From JBMNFI01 sp050949225 (GTDB lineage Bacteria > Bacillota > Dehalobacteriia > UBA4068), in contig JBMNFI010000002.1 in the NCBI GenBank assembly GCA_050949225.1, forward strand, positions 186,001 to 250,000: a stretch of DNA of 64,000 nt, written 5' to 3'. How positions within the stretch are numbered: position 1 is the stretch's first letter; every line of letters starts with the position of its first letter. The position numbers were made by a program, and so were the translations under genes. Shown one piece after another: positions 17,854 to 26,058 of this stretch. The notes under the pieces were generated by a model. The model saw only the letters and a list, made by a program, of their open reading frames with translations, made no database searches and was not told the DNA's origin.

Positions 17854-18522
17854 ATGGCAAAATATATGTGTTCCGTTTGTGGCTATATTTATGATGAAGA
17901 AGAGGGTATTCCTGATGCGGATATTGCTCCTGGTACAACGTGGGAAAATCTGCCGTCGGATTGGTCATGTCCCCTTTGTGGTGCGAGCAAAGCGGATTTT
18001 GAAAAAGAGGGTGAGCCTGCTGTATCATTAGAAAAAAAATCATCGGCTGCGATTGAGTTCCCTATGGATGTGAATGAACCATCCCCGTTGGCGATTTCTG
18101 CACTTTGCACAAATCTGGCACGTGGATGTGAAAAACAATATAAGCCAGAAGAAGAAGCTCTTTTTAATCAACTGGCTGAATATTTCAAATCACTGTCAGC
18201 AGCTGCTAAAGAACCTGCTTTTGATCAGATAATCGCGATGATTGAGAAAGATCTTGAGGAAGGTTTTCCAAGTGCCAGTTCTGTGTCATCCGATGCGAAG
18301 GATCGAGGAGCGCTTCGCGCTTTAGTTTGGAGTGAGAAGGTCACCCGTATTTTAAAGTCTCTTTTGGCCCGTTATCAAAAAGAGGGCGAAGCCATGCTTG
18401 AAAATACCGATGTCCATGTCTGTACAATTTGTGGTTTTGTGTATATAGGGGATGATTTACCGGGGATTTGCCCTGTTTGCAAAGTGCCGAATTGGAAGTT
18501 TGAAAAAGTTGAGGGGAGGTAA
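17854..18522 (+). CDS. Rubredoxin - helical domain - rubredoxin-like fusion protein
   Basis: 222-residue electron-transfer protein. Residues 1-50 are a canonical rubredoxin (MCSVCGYIYDEEEGIPD ... WSCPLCGASKADF) with two CxxC knuckles binding one Fe. Residues 65-185 form a helical segment with a conserved-looking ALCTNLARGCEKQYKPEE start that I cannot name. The end (HVCTICGFVYIGDDLPGICP VCKVPNWKFE) is a second, shorter rubredoxin knuckle pair like the C-terminal domain of rubrerythrins. GAGGAGGT precedes ATG 17854. It overlaps the next gene, a ferredoxin-rubrerythrin fusion, by one base, so the two are probably an electron-donor and peroxide-reductase pair. The domain combination is unusual. 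Confidence 0.88.
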   Translation: MAKYMCSVCGYIYDEEEGIPDADIAPGTTWENLPSDWSCPLCGASKADFEKEGEPAVSLEKKSSAAIEFPMDVNEPSPLAISALCTNLARGCEKQYKPEEEALFNQLAEYFKSLSAAAKEPAFDQIIAMIEKDLEEGFPSASSVSSDAKDRGALRALVWSEKVTRILKSLLARYQKEGEAMLENTDVHVCTICGFVYIGDDLPGICPVCKVPNWKFEKVEGR

Positions 18523-18527
18523 TGAAA

Positions 18528-19505
18528 ATGTCCAAAAAATATGCGGTAAGAAATATACGTTTATGTACTAAGGACTGCTTGTGTCTTTATGTTTGTCCTA
18601 CCGGCGCAACAGATACCGAAAACAGTATTATTGATGTGGCAAAATGCAAAGGCTGCGGCGATTGTGCAGATGCTTGTCCTTCCGGGGCAATTTCTATGGT
18701 CCCTGTAGAGTATCCGCCTCAACAGGTTAAAACAGAAGCGGTGATCAAAGCTCTTAAATCTCTTATGTATAGTAAGTCAGAACAAGAAAGAATTGCTGCC
18801 GGATTATCAGGAAAACTAGCTGTGGCGCTTGAAAAATCCAACCATATTATGGCAGAAGATCTTATCCGTGAGGCCGGATATATGTTACCACAAAGTGACA
18901 ATGCTCAGAAATTTTTGCAATCGCTTCTTGATCAGGAACAAGCAGCAGAATTTCCCAGAGATATTGTCGAAAAACTGCTGAATAAATTTAAAAACGGGGA
19001 TGATAAATCGATGAGTGATAATAAAACACTTGCTAATTTAATGACAGCATTTACCGGGGAGGCCGAGGCAAACAGAAAATATACGGCATATGCTAAAAAG
19101 GCTGAAAAAGATGGAAAAATGAATGCAGCAAAATTATTTAGAGCTGCCTCTGATGCCGAAACTATTCATGCTTTAAAACATTTCGAAGTGGCAGGAAAAA
19201 TCGGCTCGACAGTAGACAATTTAAAGGATGGAATTGCGGGGGAAACCTATGAATATAAAGAGATGTATCCCGATTTTGTCAAAGAGGCCGAAGCGGAAGG
19301 AAACAAGGCCGCTCTGATGTCTTTTACTTTTGCAATGAAAGCTGAAGAGGTTCACGCCGGACTTTATCAGGATGCTTTGGATAATCTTGATCAAGAGGAA
19401 GAAGTTTTTTATTATCTTTGCCCCGTCTGCGGAAATATTGAAAAATCCCGACCTGAAAAATGCAGTATCTGTAATGTTTCCGGGGATAAATTTATTAAAT
19501 ACTAA
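18528..19505 (+). CDS. Ferredoxin-rubrerythrin fusion protein
   Basis: 325 residues from ATG 18528. An ATG at 18522 that overlaps the previous stop has too short a spacing from GGGGAGG. The N-terminal 60 residues look like a partial two-cluster ferredoxin: LCTKDCLCLYVCPTG, then a good CKGCGDCADACPSGA 4Fe-4S motif. A 100-residue helical linker follows, then a full rubrerythrin from about residue 162: LMTAFTGEAEANRKYTAYA, FRAASDAETIHALKHFE and FAMKAEEVHAGLY supply the di-iron ligands. YYLCPVCGNIE...CSICNVSGDKF is the rubredoxin domain. An internal ATG at 19011 with a GGGGATG upstream could start a free rubrerythrin. Expected role: NAD(P)H- or ferredoxin-driven peroxide reduction. Confidence 0.88.
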   Translation: MSKKYAVRNIRLCTKDCLCLYVCPTGATDTENSIIDVAKCKGCGDCADACPSGAISMVPVEYPPQQVKTEAVIKALKSLMYSKSEQERIAAGLSGKLAVALEKSNHIMAEDLIREAGYMLPQSDNAQKFLQSLLDQEQAAEFPRDIVEKLLNKFKNGDDKSMSDNKTLANLMTAFTGEAEANRKYTAYAKKAEKDGKMNAAKLFRAASDAETIHALKHFEVAGKIGSTVDNLKDGIAGETYEYKEMYPDFVKEAEAEGNKAALMSFTFAMKAEEVHAGLYQDALDNLDQEEEVFYYLCPVCGNIEKSRPEKCSICNVSGDKFIKY

Positions 19506-19549
19506 TTTTGCAGATTTTCATAATAACAATTAATTTTAATTTATATCAA

Positions 19550-19599
19550 TTAAACTGTCATTAAAGAGTTCCCATCTTTTATGGCAGTTTAAATTTTTT
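19550..19599 (+). terminator. Terminator of the rubrerythrin operon
   Basis: TTAAACTG.CAT pairs with ATG.CAGTTTAA and is followed by ATTTTTT. A second weaker hairpin (AAAAC..ATCA/TGAT..GTTTT followed by TT) lies near 19673-19698, just before the cas promoter. Confidence 0.65.
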
Positions 19600-19712
19600 A
19601 TGAAGTTAACGGAGGGATTTTATAAAGCGTGAAAAAAATACAGGTCGGTTTATTTACTTGGGGGATTTGAGAAAAACCATCACTAATGATAGTTTTTTAA
19701 TATACATATTAA

Positions 19713-19742
19713 TTGGTAATAATTGTCATAAAATGCTATAAT
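19713..19742 (+). promoter_or_regulatory. Promoter of the cas operon
   Basis: TTGGTA (19713-19718), 18-base spacer, perfect TATAAT (19737-19742). Transcription would start near 19749, downstream of an ATG at 19746. This argues that cas3 starts at ATG 19773. Confidence 0.65.
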
Positions 19743-19772
19743 TAAATGAAATATATATTAGTGGGTGATCTG

Positions 19773-20495
19773 ATGAGATATCTTGCACATACAAAAGATG
19801 GAAAGATTTTTGTGCCAGAAGAGGAACATGAGTATCAGTCCCTTAAGGATCATCTTACCAGTGTCTCTCAATATGCGCAGGGTTTTGCAGAGGCTTTTGG
19901 GGCAGGAGAGGCCGGTGCTTTGATAGGCCGTTTGCATGATTTTGGTAAATACAGTGAGCTGTTTCAAAAGCGTATTCGAGGGGCCAAGATTAAATATCCC
20001 CATTCCTTAGAAGGAGCTAAAATACTCTCGGGGAAATCTGATTGGATTGTAAATCTATATGGATTAGTGATTGCCAGTCATCATACGGGGCTTACTAATC
20101 TTGGTAATGTCGCCAGTGCAGGCGATGGATCGTACTATGATAAGCTTTTAAATTATCAGAGTTTTCCCCATCCGGCAGAGGCAATTTTGCCTCAAGATGA
20201 GGGGGTTGCTCATAAAAAATTAAAACCTATTCTAGGGAATCTTCAGGCCTCTTTTTCGATAGCGGTTTATTTAAAGATGTTGTTTTCTGCTTTGGTTGAT
20301 GCCGATTATACAGATACAGAGGAGTATATTTCCGGAAGAAAGAGAGAGCCAATTGCATATAATATCGCAGATCTGACAGGGATTCTGGAAAAAATCTGCC
20401 CGTTAATGATGGCCGGCCAATCAATAATATTAGAAGCGATATTCTGCAAAGCTGCTTGCAGCATGCCCAAAAGCCACAAGGTCTGTTCTCCTTAA
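19773..20495 (+). CDS. cas3: Cas3 N-terminal part (HD nuclease), reading frame broken at an A6 run
   Basis: N-terminal half of the type I-C Cas3 nuclease-helicase. The HD nuclease signature is intact: GRLHDFGKYSELFQKR (H55-D56) and ASHHTGL, then SALVDADYTDTEEY. In a normal Cas3 this runs directly into the helicase. Here, after GILEK, the frame diverges at a run of six A (20389-20394) and reads 33 residues of nonsense (ICPLMMAGQ...) to a stop at 20495. The -1 frame from the same point reads NLPVNDGRPINNIRSDILQ and joins the helicase perfectly. One missing A, a sequencing error, or slippage on the A run would all explain this. Start chosen at ATG 19773 from promoter position and family length. 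Confidence 0.85.
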   Translation: MRYLAHTKDGKIFVPEEEHEYQSLKDHLTSVSQYAQGFAEAFGAGEAGALIGRLHDFGKYSELFQKRIRGAKIKYPHSLEGAKILSGKSDWIVNLYGLVIASHHTGLTNLGNVASAGDGSYYDKLLNYQSFPHPAEAILPQDEGVAHKKLKPILGNLQASFSIAVYLKMLFSALVDADYTDTEEYISGRKREPIAYNIADLTGILEKICPLMMAGQSIILEAIFCKAACSMPKSHKVCSP

Positions 20496-22006
20496 CCGTA
20501 CCAACAGGCGGGGGGAAAACTATTTCATCCTTGGCTTTTGCTTTGCAGCATGCTAAAAAACATAATTTAGCCAGAGTCATTTATGTGATACCATATACCA
20601 GTATTATTGAACAAAATGCCGAAGTTATTGCCGGATTAATCGGCAGACAATTTGTGCTGGAACACCATAGCAATGTTTTGCTCGATCATGATGAAGAAGT
20701 TAATTTTAGAAGAAAATGGGCTACAGAAAACTGGGACATTCCGGTGGTCGTTACCACCAATGTGCAGTTTTTTGAGTCCTTTTTTTCTCATAAACCTGCA
20801 GCAAACAGAAAACTGCATAATATCGCCAACAGTGTGATTATTTTTGATGAGGCGCAGATGTTACCAACTGAGTATCTTTCCCCCAGCTTATATGCTATTA
20901 GTGAGCTGGTTTATAATTACCGTGTGACGGCGGTTTTATGCACTGCTACTCAGCCGCGGATTGAAAAATTTAAGTATCAGGGGCTGGAGGTAACTGAGAT
21001 GGTCGAAGATCCTTATCAGTTATCTAAGCAGCTTAAAAGGGTTGAATATCAATTTCTCGGTCAAAAAACGGACGAAGAAATTTTACAAAAACTGTTAGAG
21101 GCTAAAAGCGGCTTGGTGGTTGTTAATTCACGCAAGCACTGTTATTGGTTGCATCAGCAGCTAAAAGATCGAGGTGCGGAAAACATCTTTTGTTTAAGTA
21201 CTTTGATCAGTCCTCTGCAACGGAAAGAAAAAATTGCTAAAATCAAAAAAATGTTGGAGGATCAACAAGCGGTTTATGTTATTTCCACACAATTGATAGA
21301 AGCCGGGGTGGATATTGATTTTCCTGTTGTTTTCAGGAGTTTGGCGGGTGTTGATTCGATTATTCAAGCCGGAGGCAGAGCCAATCGTGAAGGTAAACTG
21401 GTTGATAGCAGAGGTCAGCCAAAGATGGGGCAGGTCTTTGTTTTTGAACCTAAAAGTGATTGGGGGCGTATCCCACCTGCTTTGAGAAATTTTGCAGAGA
21501 TTACGAAGGAAGTTATTGGTCTTTTGGGGGAAAAGGCTTTTAGCCTTGAGGGCATCGAGAAATACTTTGACTTACTTTATTATACGAATGCGGAAGATGG
21601 TTTGCTGGATGATAAAAAGATTCTCAATGAGTTTAACGCAGGCGCAGGCAAGTATAATTTTAGAAATGTTTCAGAGAAATTTAAAATTATCGAAGATAAT
21701 AGTTTCAGCATCATTATTCCGTATAGTTTTTGTGCAGATGAAAAAGAGCGAATAAAAGAACAAGAGTATCTGGACGAGCTGATAAATCAATTAAGGAATA
21801 ATATCTTCAACAAAGAAACCATACGAGAATTGGGCAGATATTCGGTATCTGTGTATAAAAATGAGCGGCGGCTATTACAAGATCAGGGAGTGATTGAAAC
21901 ACAAGAGGATTGTCTGATCTTAAATAACAAAAATTATTATGATCAGATGACCGGATTGGAGATTTTTACAGAAGAAAATAAGAACGCTGAAGCCTTCTAT
22001 CTTTGA
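20456..22006 (+). CDS. cas3: Cas3 C-terminal part (superfamily 2 helicase), downstream of frameshift
   Basis: Helicase half of type I-C Cas3: Walker A TVPTGGGKT, motif II in VIIFDEAQMLP, motif III CTATQPR, VISTQLIEAGVDIDFP, and motif VI IQAGGRANREG. These move Cas3 along target DNA as the HD domain degrades it. Coding similarity in this frame begins upstream of the nominal TTG start, at about 20393 (NLPVNDGRPINNIRSDILQSC), directly after the A6 run. No ribosome binding site is visible at 20456, so this half is unlikely to be translated efficiently by itself. Taken with the HD half, the intact gene would be about 740 residues. Interference by this system is probably lost unless slippage restores the frame. 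Confidence 0.85.
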   Translation: MQHAQKPQGLFSLTVPTGGGKTISSLAFALQHAKKHNLARVIYVIPYTSIIEQNAEVIAGLIGRQFVLEHHSNVLLDHDEEVNFRRKWATENWDIPVVVTTNVQFFESFFSHKPAANRKLHNIANSVIIFDEAQMLPTEYLSPSLYAISELVYNYRVTAVLCTATQPRIEKFKYQGLEVTEMVEDPYQLSKQLKRVEYQFLGQKTDEEILQKLLEAKSGLVVVNSRKHCYWLHQQLKDRGAENIFCLSTLISPLQRKEKIAKIKKMLEDQQAVYVISTQLIEAGVDIDFPVVFRSLAGVDSIIQAGGRANREGKLVDSRGQPKMGQVFVFEPKSDWGRIPPALRNFAEITKEVIGLLGEKAFSLEGIEKYFDLLYYTNAEDGLLDDKKILNEFNAGAGKYNFRNVSEKFKIIEDNSFSIIIPYSFCADEKERIKEQEYLDELINQLRNNIFNKETIRELGRYSVSVYKNERRLLQDQGVIETQEDCLILNNKNYYDQMTGLEIFTEENKNAEAFYL

Positions 22007-22075
22007 TGTTGTCGCAATCCGTTAAAATATTTTTTCGTTGTTATTTTTAAGCGTATAAAACAAGGAGGTGATTAT

Positions 22076-22756
22076 ATGGGCTATGGTATTAAGCTTAAGG
22101 TCTGGGGCGATTATGCTTGCTTTTCCCGGCCGGAATTGAAGGTTGAAAGGGTTAGCTATGATTTCATGACCCCTACAGCCGCCAGAGGGGTTTTGGATGC
22201 TATTTATTGGAAACCTGCAATCACTTGGGTGGTGGATAAGATTCATGTTCTTCGCCCCATCAAATTTACTAATATCAGGCGTAACGAGATCGCAGATGTC
22301 GCAAAGTTAGGTGCTATTAAAAAAGCAATGGAGCAGTCTGCTTCCTATGATATTTCATCCAATGATAACCGTCATCAGCGGGCAGCTTTGTTGCTTAAAG
22401 AAGTGGAATACGTGATCGAGGCGCATTTTGAAATTAATAGGGGTAAGGCAGGAGAGAGTGATAGTCCTGAAAAGCACTATAATATTGCTTTAAGACGCAT
22501 GAGGCGAGGACAGTTTTTTCATAAGCCATGTCTGGGCACCAGGGAGTTTGCCGCATCTTTTTTCTTAATCGAGGAGGGTGAGGCGATTCCCACCAGCAGT
22601 CTGGTGGGTGAGCAGGATTTTGGCTATATGCTTTATTCGTTAAATTATCAACTTGATGATAAGGGTGAAAAAACTACTGTTACGCCGACTTTTTTTAGAG
22701 CAAAAACTATCAATGGAGTTTGCGATTTAACCAAGATAGAAGAGGTGGTTTCATGA
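22076..22756 (+). CDS. cas5c: Cas5c (Cas5d), crRNA-processing endoribonuclease of type I-C
   Basis: 226 residues. In type I-C systems, which lack Cas6, Cas5 cleaves pre-crRNA in the repeat and remains in Cascade. The N-terminal GYGIKLKVWGDYACFSRPELKVERVSYDFMTPTAARGVLDAIYW is the RAMP/Cas5 signature of the I-C subfamily. FHKPCLGTREFAASF and the Y-rich C-terminus also fit. AAGGAGGTG precedes ATG 22076. Its stop overlaps the cas8c start by 4 bases. Confidence 0.95.
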   Translation: MGYGIKLKVWGDYACFSRPELKVERVSYDFMTPTAARGVLDAIYWKPAITWVVDKIHVLRPIKFTNIRRNEIADVAKLGAIKKAMEQSASYDISSNDNRHQRAALLLKEVEYVIEAHFEINRGKAGESDSPEKHYNIALRRMRRGQFFHKPCLGTREFAASFFLIEEGEAIPTSSLVGEQDFGYMLYSLNYQLDDKGEKTTVTPTFFRAKTINGVCDLTKIEEVVS

Positions 22757-24543
22757 TTTTGCAGGAGCTTTTTGATTACTATGATGTGCTTGCGAGTGAT
22801 GCAAATGCAAAGATTAGTCCCAGTGGCTTTGAAGAAAACTCAGCAGCCTATGAAGCAGTGTTGTCTGAAGAGGGGGATTTGCTTAGTATTCGTTCGTTGG
22901 TAAAGGACAAAAAACGCAAGACCTTGGTGATGCCCCAAAACATGAAAGGTCCGAGCATTTCTGCCTCACCGGTGTGTGATAATTTTGCCTACATTTTTGG
23001 TGTAAGCGGCAGTAAGGGAGAAAAACAGCTAGAAGAAAAGAAATGGCAAACGGCTAAAGATTTACACGAAGAATTGTTTGGGCAAGCCCAGTCTAAAGAG
23101 GCTCAAGCGATAGTTAAATTCTTTGATAAATGGGATATTAACGAAGCTTGGGATAACGAGCAAATTTTAGACAACTATAGCGAAACGGGTAATGCTTTTG
23201 CCGGCAATGTTATTTTTCGGCTGAGGGGGACAGAGCACTATTTCCATGAATGCAAAGAGATCGAAGATATTTGGTTGGCTGAAAACCAGAGGAAAGATAT
23301 AGATGCCGGGCAAGAGATCAGGCAGTGTTCAATCACAGGTGAGTTTGCACCTATTGCCAGATTGCATGAAAAATTTAGCGGTGTTAAAGGGGCGATGTCC
23401 ACAGGGGCCTCACTGGTTTGTTTTAAAAAGGATTCAGATCATTCATACAATTTGACACAATTATATAATGCGCCCGTTTCACAAGAAGCGATGTTTAAGT
23501 ATTCTACAGCGCTTAAACACCTGCTTTCCAGCACTGAGCAAAAAATGTATATTGGCGAAGATACAGTAGTTTTTTGGGCCAGCAGCAATGATAAAAGGTA
23601 TACGGGCATATTTAGCAACCTTTTTGAAGGCGAAAGTACTGCAAATGCTTTATCAAAAGAAACAAAGGCCGACAGTAAAACAGAAGAAATAATTAAGTCT
23701 GTACTGCAAAGTGGTCAAGACGGTTTATTTAATGAAAAACTCAATTTAGAGGGGGATCTTGACCCCAATACGAGATTTTGTATCTTAGGGTTGGCTCCTA
23801 ATGCAGGTAGAATTTCTGTGCGTTATTTTTACAAAGATACCTTCGGTGCTTTTTGTGAGAGAATCAAGGCTCATTACGATGATATTAAGATCGTTGGCAA
23901 TAAGCCGCATATCAAAATTAGAAGTCTTTTATATGCCACAGTGAGCAGTAAAAGCAGGGATAAGAAGGTGAATCCCCTCTTAGGCGGAGCGGTTATGCGC
24001 TCGATCTTAACGGGGGCAGCCTATCCGCAACTTTTACTTAATCAGACCATCATCAGAACAAAGACCGAAACGATGATAACGCATGCCAGAGCTGCTATTA
24101 TTAAGGGTTTTCTCATGCGCAAAAACCGTATATTAAAAAAGGAGGAACAGTTAACTATGTATTTAAACCAAGAGTCAAAAAATGTTGCTTATGTTTTGGG
24201 CCGGACTTTTGCGATTTTGGAAATGATTCAAAAAAAAGCACTTGACCAAAATATTAATACTACCATCAGGGATAAATATTTTTCTACTGCTTGTTCCAAT
24301 CCGGCACTGGTTTTCCCTAATTTGATCAAGTTGTCTCAACATCATTTAGCTAAAATTGAGGGGATCTACTTTGATAAACTGTTGGGGCAATGTATTTCTT
24401 TAATAGAAGGGGAAAGTTTCCCTAAGACCATGAACATGGAGGATCAGGGGCGCTTTATTTTGGGATATTATCAACAGAATCAGAAGCTTTATGAAAAAAA
24501 AGATACGGCAGCAGCACAAATCAGTGAGGAGGTAGATGAATAA
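22753..24543 (+). CDS. cas8c: Cas8c (Csd1), Cascade large subunit
   Basis: 596-residue type I-C large subunit, which recognises the PAM and helps to recruit Cas3. It starts MILQELFDYYDVLASD and contains the family segments GPSISASPVCDNFAYIFG, CSITGEFAPIARLHEKFSGVKGAMSTGASLVCF, LGLAPNAGRISVRYFYKDTFG and LGRTFAILEMIQKKAL. A longer frame exists from 22720, but ATG 22753 overlaps the cas5 stop as ATGA with AGAGGTGG upstream, a translationally coupled start. It ends TAATG, overlapping cas7 by one base. Confidence 0.95.
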   Translation: MILQELFDYYDVLASDANAKISPSGFEENSAAYEAVLSEEGDLLSIRSLVKDKKRKTLVMPQNMKGPSISASPVCDNFAYIFGVSGSKGEKQLEEKKWQTAKDLHEELFGQAQSKEAQAIVKFFDKWDINEAWDNEQILDNYSETGNAFAGNVIFRLRGTEHYFHECKEIEDIWLAENQRKDIDAGQEIRQCSITGEFAPIARLHEKFSGVKGAMSTGASLVCFKKDSDHSYNLTQLYNAPVSQEAMFKYSTALKHLLSSTEQKMYIGEDTVVFWASSNDKRYTGIFSNLFEGESTANALSKETKADSKTEEIIKSVLQSGQDGLFNEKLNLEGDLDPNTRFCILGLAPNAGRISVRYFYKDTFGAFCERIKAHYDDIKIVGNKPHIKIRSLLYATVSSKSRDKKVNPLLGGAVMRSILTGAAYPQLLLNQTIIRTKTETMITHARAAIIKGFLMRKNRILKKEEQLTMYLNQESKNVAYVLGRTFAILEMIQKKALDQNINTTIRDKYFSTACSNPALVFPNLIKLSQHHLAKIEGIYFDKLLGQCISLIEGESFPKTMNMEDQGRFILGYYQQNQKLYEKKDTAAAQISEEVDE

Positions 24544-25400
24544 TGAGTGAAGCTATTAAAAATCGTTATGAATTTGTAATTTTGTTTGATGTGGAAAACG
24601 GTAACCCTAATGGTGATCCTGATGCAGGTAATATGCCAAGGGTTGATGCGGAGACAGGCTATGGTTTAGTGACTGATGTATGTATAAAGCGCAAAATCAG
24701 AAATTATGTCCAGCTGGTTAAAGATGATGCACCGCCGCACAAGATTTTTATTAAAGAGATTTTAAACGACAAACTGGAAGATGCCTATAGCGAATGCGGC
24801 ATTCAAAAGAAAACTAAAAAGACCGAAGAGATAAAAAGGGCGCAAAAATTTATGTGTGATAACTATTATGATGTGCGTGCTTTTGGTGCGGTAATGAGTA
24901 CAGGGGATTATCCTTGTGGAGTAGTTCGCGGCCCGATTCAGATGAATTTTGCTAAAAGCATTGATCCGATTGCGGCACAGGAAATAACCATTACCAGAAT
25001 GGCTATCACTAAACCTGAAGATGCTGATAAAAAGGAGACAGAAATGGGTAAAAAAAGTTTTGTCCCTTATGCCTTATATCGCATGGAGGGTTTCATTTCT
25101 GCTAAATTAGCTGAAGATGTGACCGGTTTTTCAGAAGAGGATTTGGAGCTTTTCTGGGAGGCTGTTATTAACATGTTTGAGCATGACCATTCAGCAGCCA
25201 GGGGTAAAATGATTGTGCGAAAACTAGTGATTTTTAAACATGCAAGCCCTTTAGGTAATGCTCCCTCACATACCCTTTTAGAGCGGGTTTGTGTGCAGCG
25301 TAAGGACCAAACCACACCTCCCAGGGAATATGGTGCTTATGAAATCGTCATTAATCAGGAAAACATGCCTGATGGAGTAATGGTTTATGAAAAAGTGTGA
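24543..25400 (+). CDS. cas7c: Cas7c (Csd2), Cascade backbone
   Basis: 285-residue Cas7 protein whose multiple copies coat the crRNA spacer. Family hallmarks: FVILFDVENGNPNGDPDAGNMPRVD, GLVTDVCIKRKIRNYVQ, YDVRAFGAVMSTG, VRGPIQMNFAKSIDPI and DHSAARGKM. GAGGAGGT lies upstream, and the ATG overlaps the cas8c stop. Confidence 0.96.
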   Translation: MSEAIKNRYEFVILFDVENGNPNGDPDAGNMPRVDAETGYGLVTDVCIKRKIRNYVQLVKDDAPPHKIFIKEILNDKLEDAYSECGIQKKTKKTEEIKRAQKFMCDNYYDVRAFGAVMSTGDYPCGVVRGPIQMNFAKSIDPIAAQEITITRMAITKPEDADKKETEMGKKSFVPYALYRMEGFISAKLAEDVTGFSEEDLELFWEAVINMFEHDHSAARGKMIVRKLVIFKHASPLGNAPSHTLLERVCVQRKDQTTPPREYGAYEIVINQENMPDGVMVYEKV

Positions 25401-26058
25401 TAATCTGGAGCGTTTGCCGATTTCTGCGATTAAGCAATATGCCTATTGCCGGCGTCGTTTTGGCCTAATGTTTATTGATAAAGAGTGGGCCGACAACTAT
25501 AAAATTGTTGAGGGGGAGTTTTTACATGCCAAGGTTGACGACCCCTTTTTCAGTGAAAAAAGAGGCGATATCTATGTCAGCAGAAGTGTTCCTGTTTATT
25601 CTGATAAAGATAATTTATACGGTATAGCTGATATTATCGAGTTTATTAAAGATGATGATGGTGTTGAAATCGGCACTAAAAAAGGGTTGTGGAGTATTAA
25701 CCCCATAGAGTATAAAAATGGCAAGCCCGAAAAAAGTAATGCAGATGCTTTGCAATTGCTGGCTGTGGCCATTTGTTTGGAAAAGATGTTTAAGATTCAT
25801 CTTGAACAAGGGGATATTTATTATGGTCGATTGCGGCGGCGCAAGCGAGTTGTTTTTGACGCTGAGCTGCGAGAAAGGCTGAAGGAAATATTAGCGGGGA
25901 TTAAGCATATTTTGGACACGCAGCAAATACCGGAAAAAACGCCGGATCAAAATTGCAGCTTATGTTCTTTAGTCAATATTTGTTTGCCGGAAATTTTTCA
26001 CAAAAAACAAATTACACGTGATCGAATCAACAATTTGTTGGTAAGAGGTGGGAGATGA
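25387..26058 (+). CDS. cas4: Cas4, RecB-like nuclease of spacer adaptation
   Basis: 223 residues. Cas4 trims prespacers and checks the PAM during adaptation together with Cas1-Cas2. Visible: N-terminal cysteine in YAYCRRRFGLMF, nuclease motif NPIEYKNGKPEKSNADALQLLA, and the C-terminal Fe-S cysteines in NCSLCSLVNICLPE. The start overlaps cas7 by 14 bases and the end overlaps cas1 by 4 bases. Confidence 0.94.
   Translation: MKKCDNLERLPISAIKQYAYCRRRFGLMFIDKEWADNYKIVEGEFLHAKVDDPFFSEKRGDIYVSRSVPVYSDKDNLYGIADIIEFIKDDDGVEIGTKKGLWSINPIEYKNGKPEKSNADALQLLAVAICLEKMFKIHLEQGDIYYGRLRRRKRVVFDAELRERLKEILAGIKHILDTQQIPEKTPDQNCSLCSLVNICLPEIFHKKQITRDRINNLLVRGGR

Noticed and set aside
19629..19670. 13-codon frame (GTG start) with GGAGGG upstream, before a small hairpin ahead of the cas promoter
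   Set aside because: Too short and spacing to the binding site too long to support as a leader peptide without expression data.
19746..19772. ATG 19746 as the cas3 start
   Set aside because: It lies between the TATAAT at 19737-19742 and the expected transcription start, so it would not be transcribed from this promoter.
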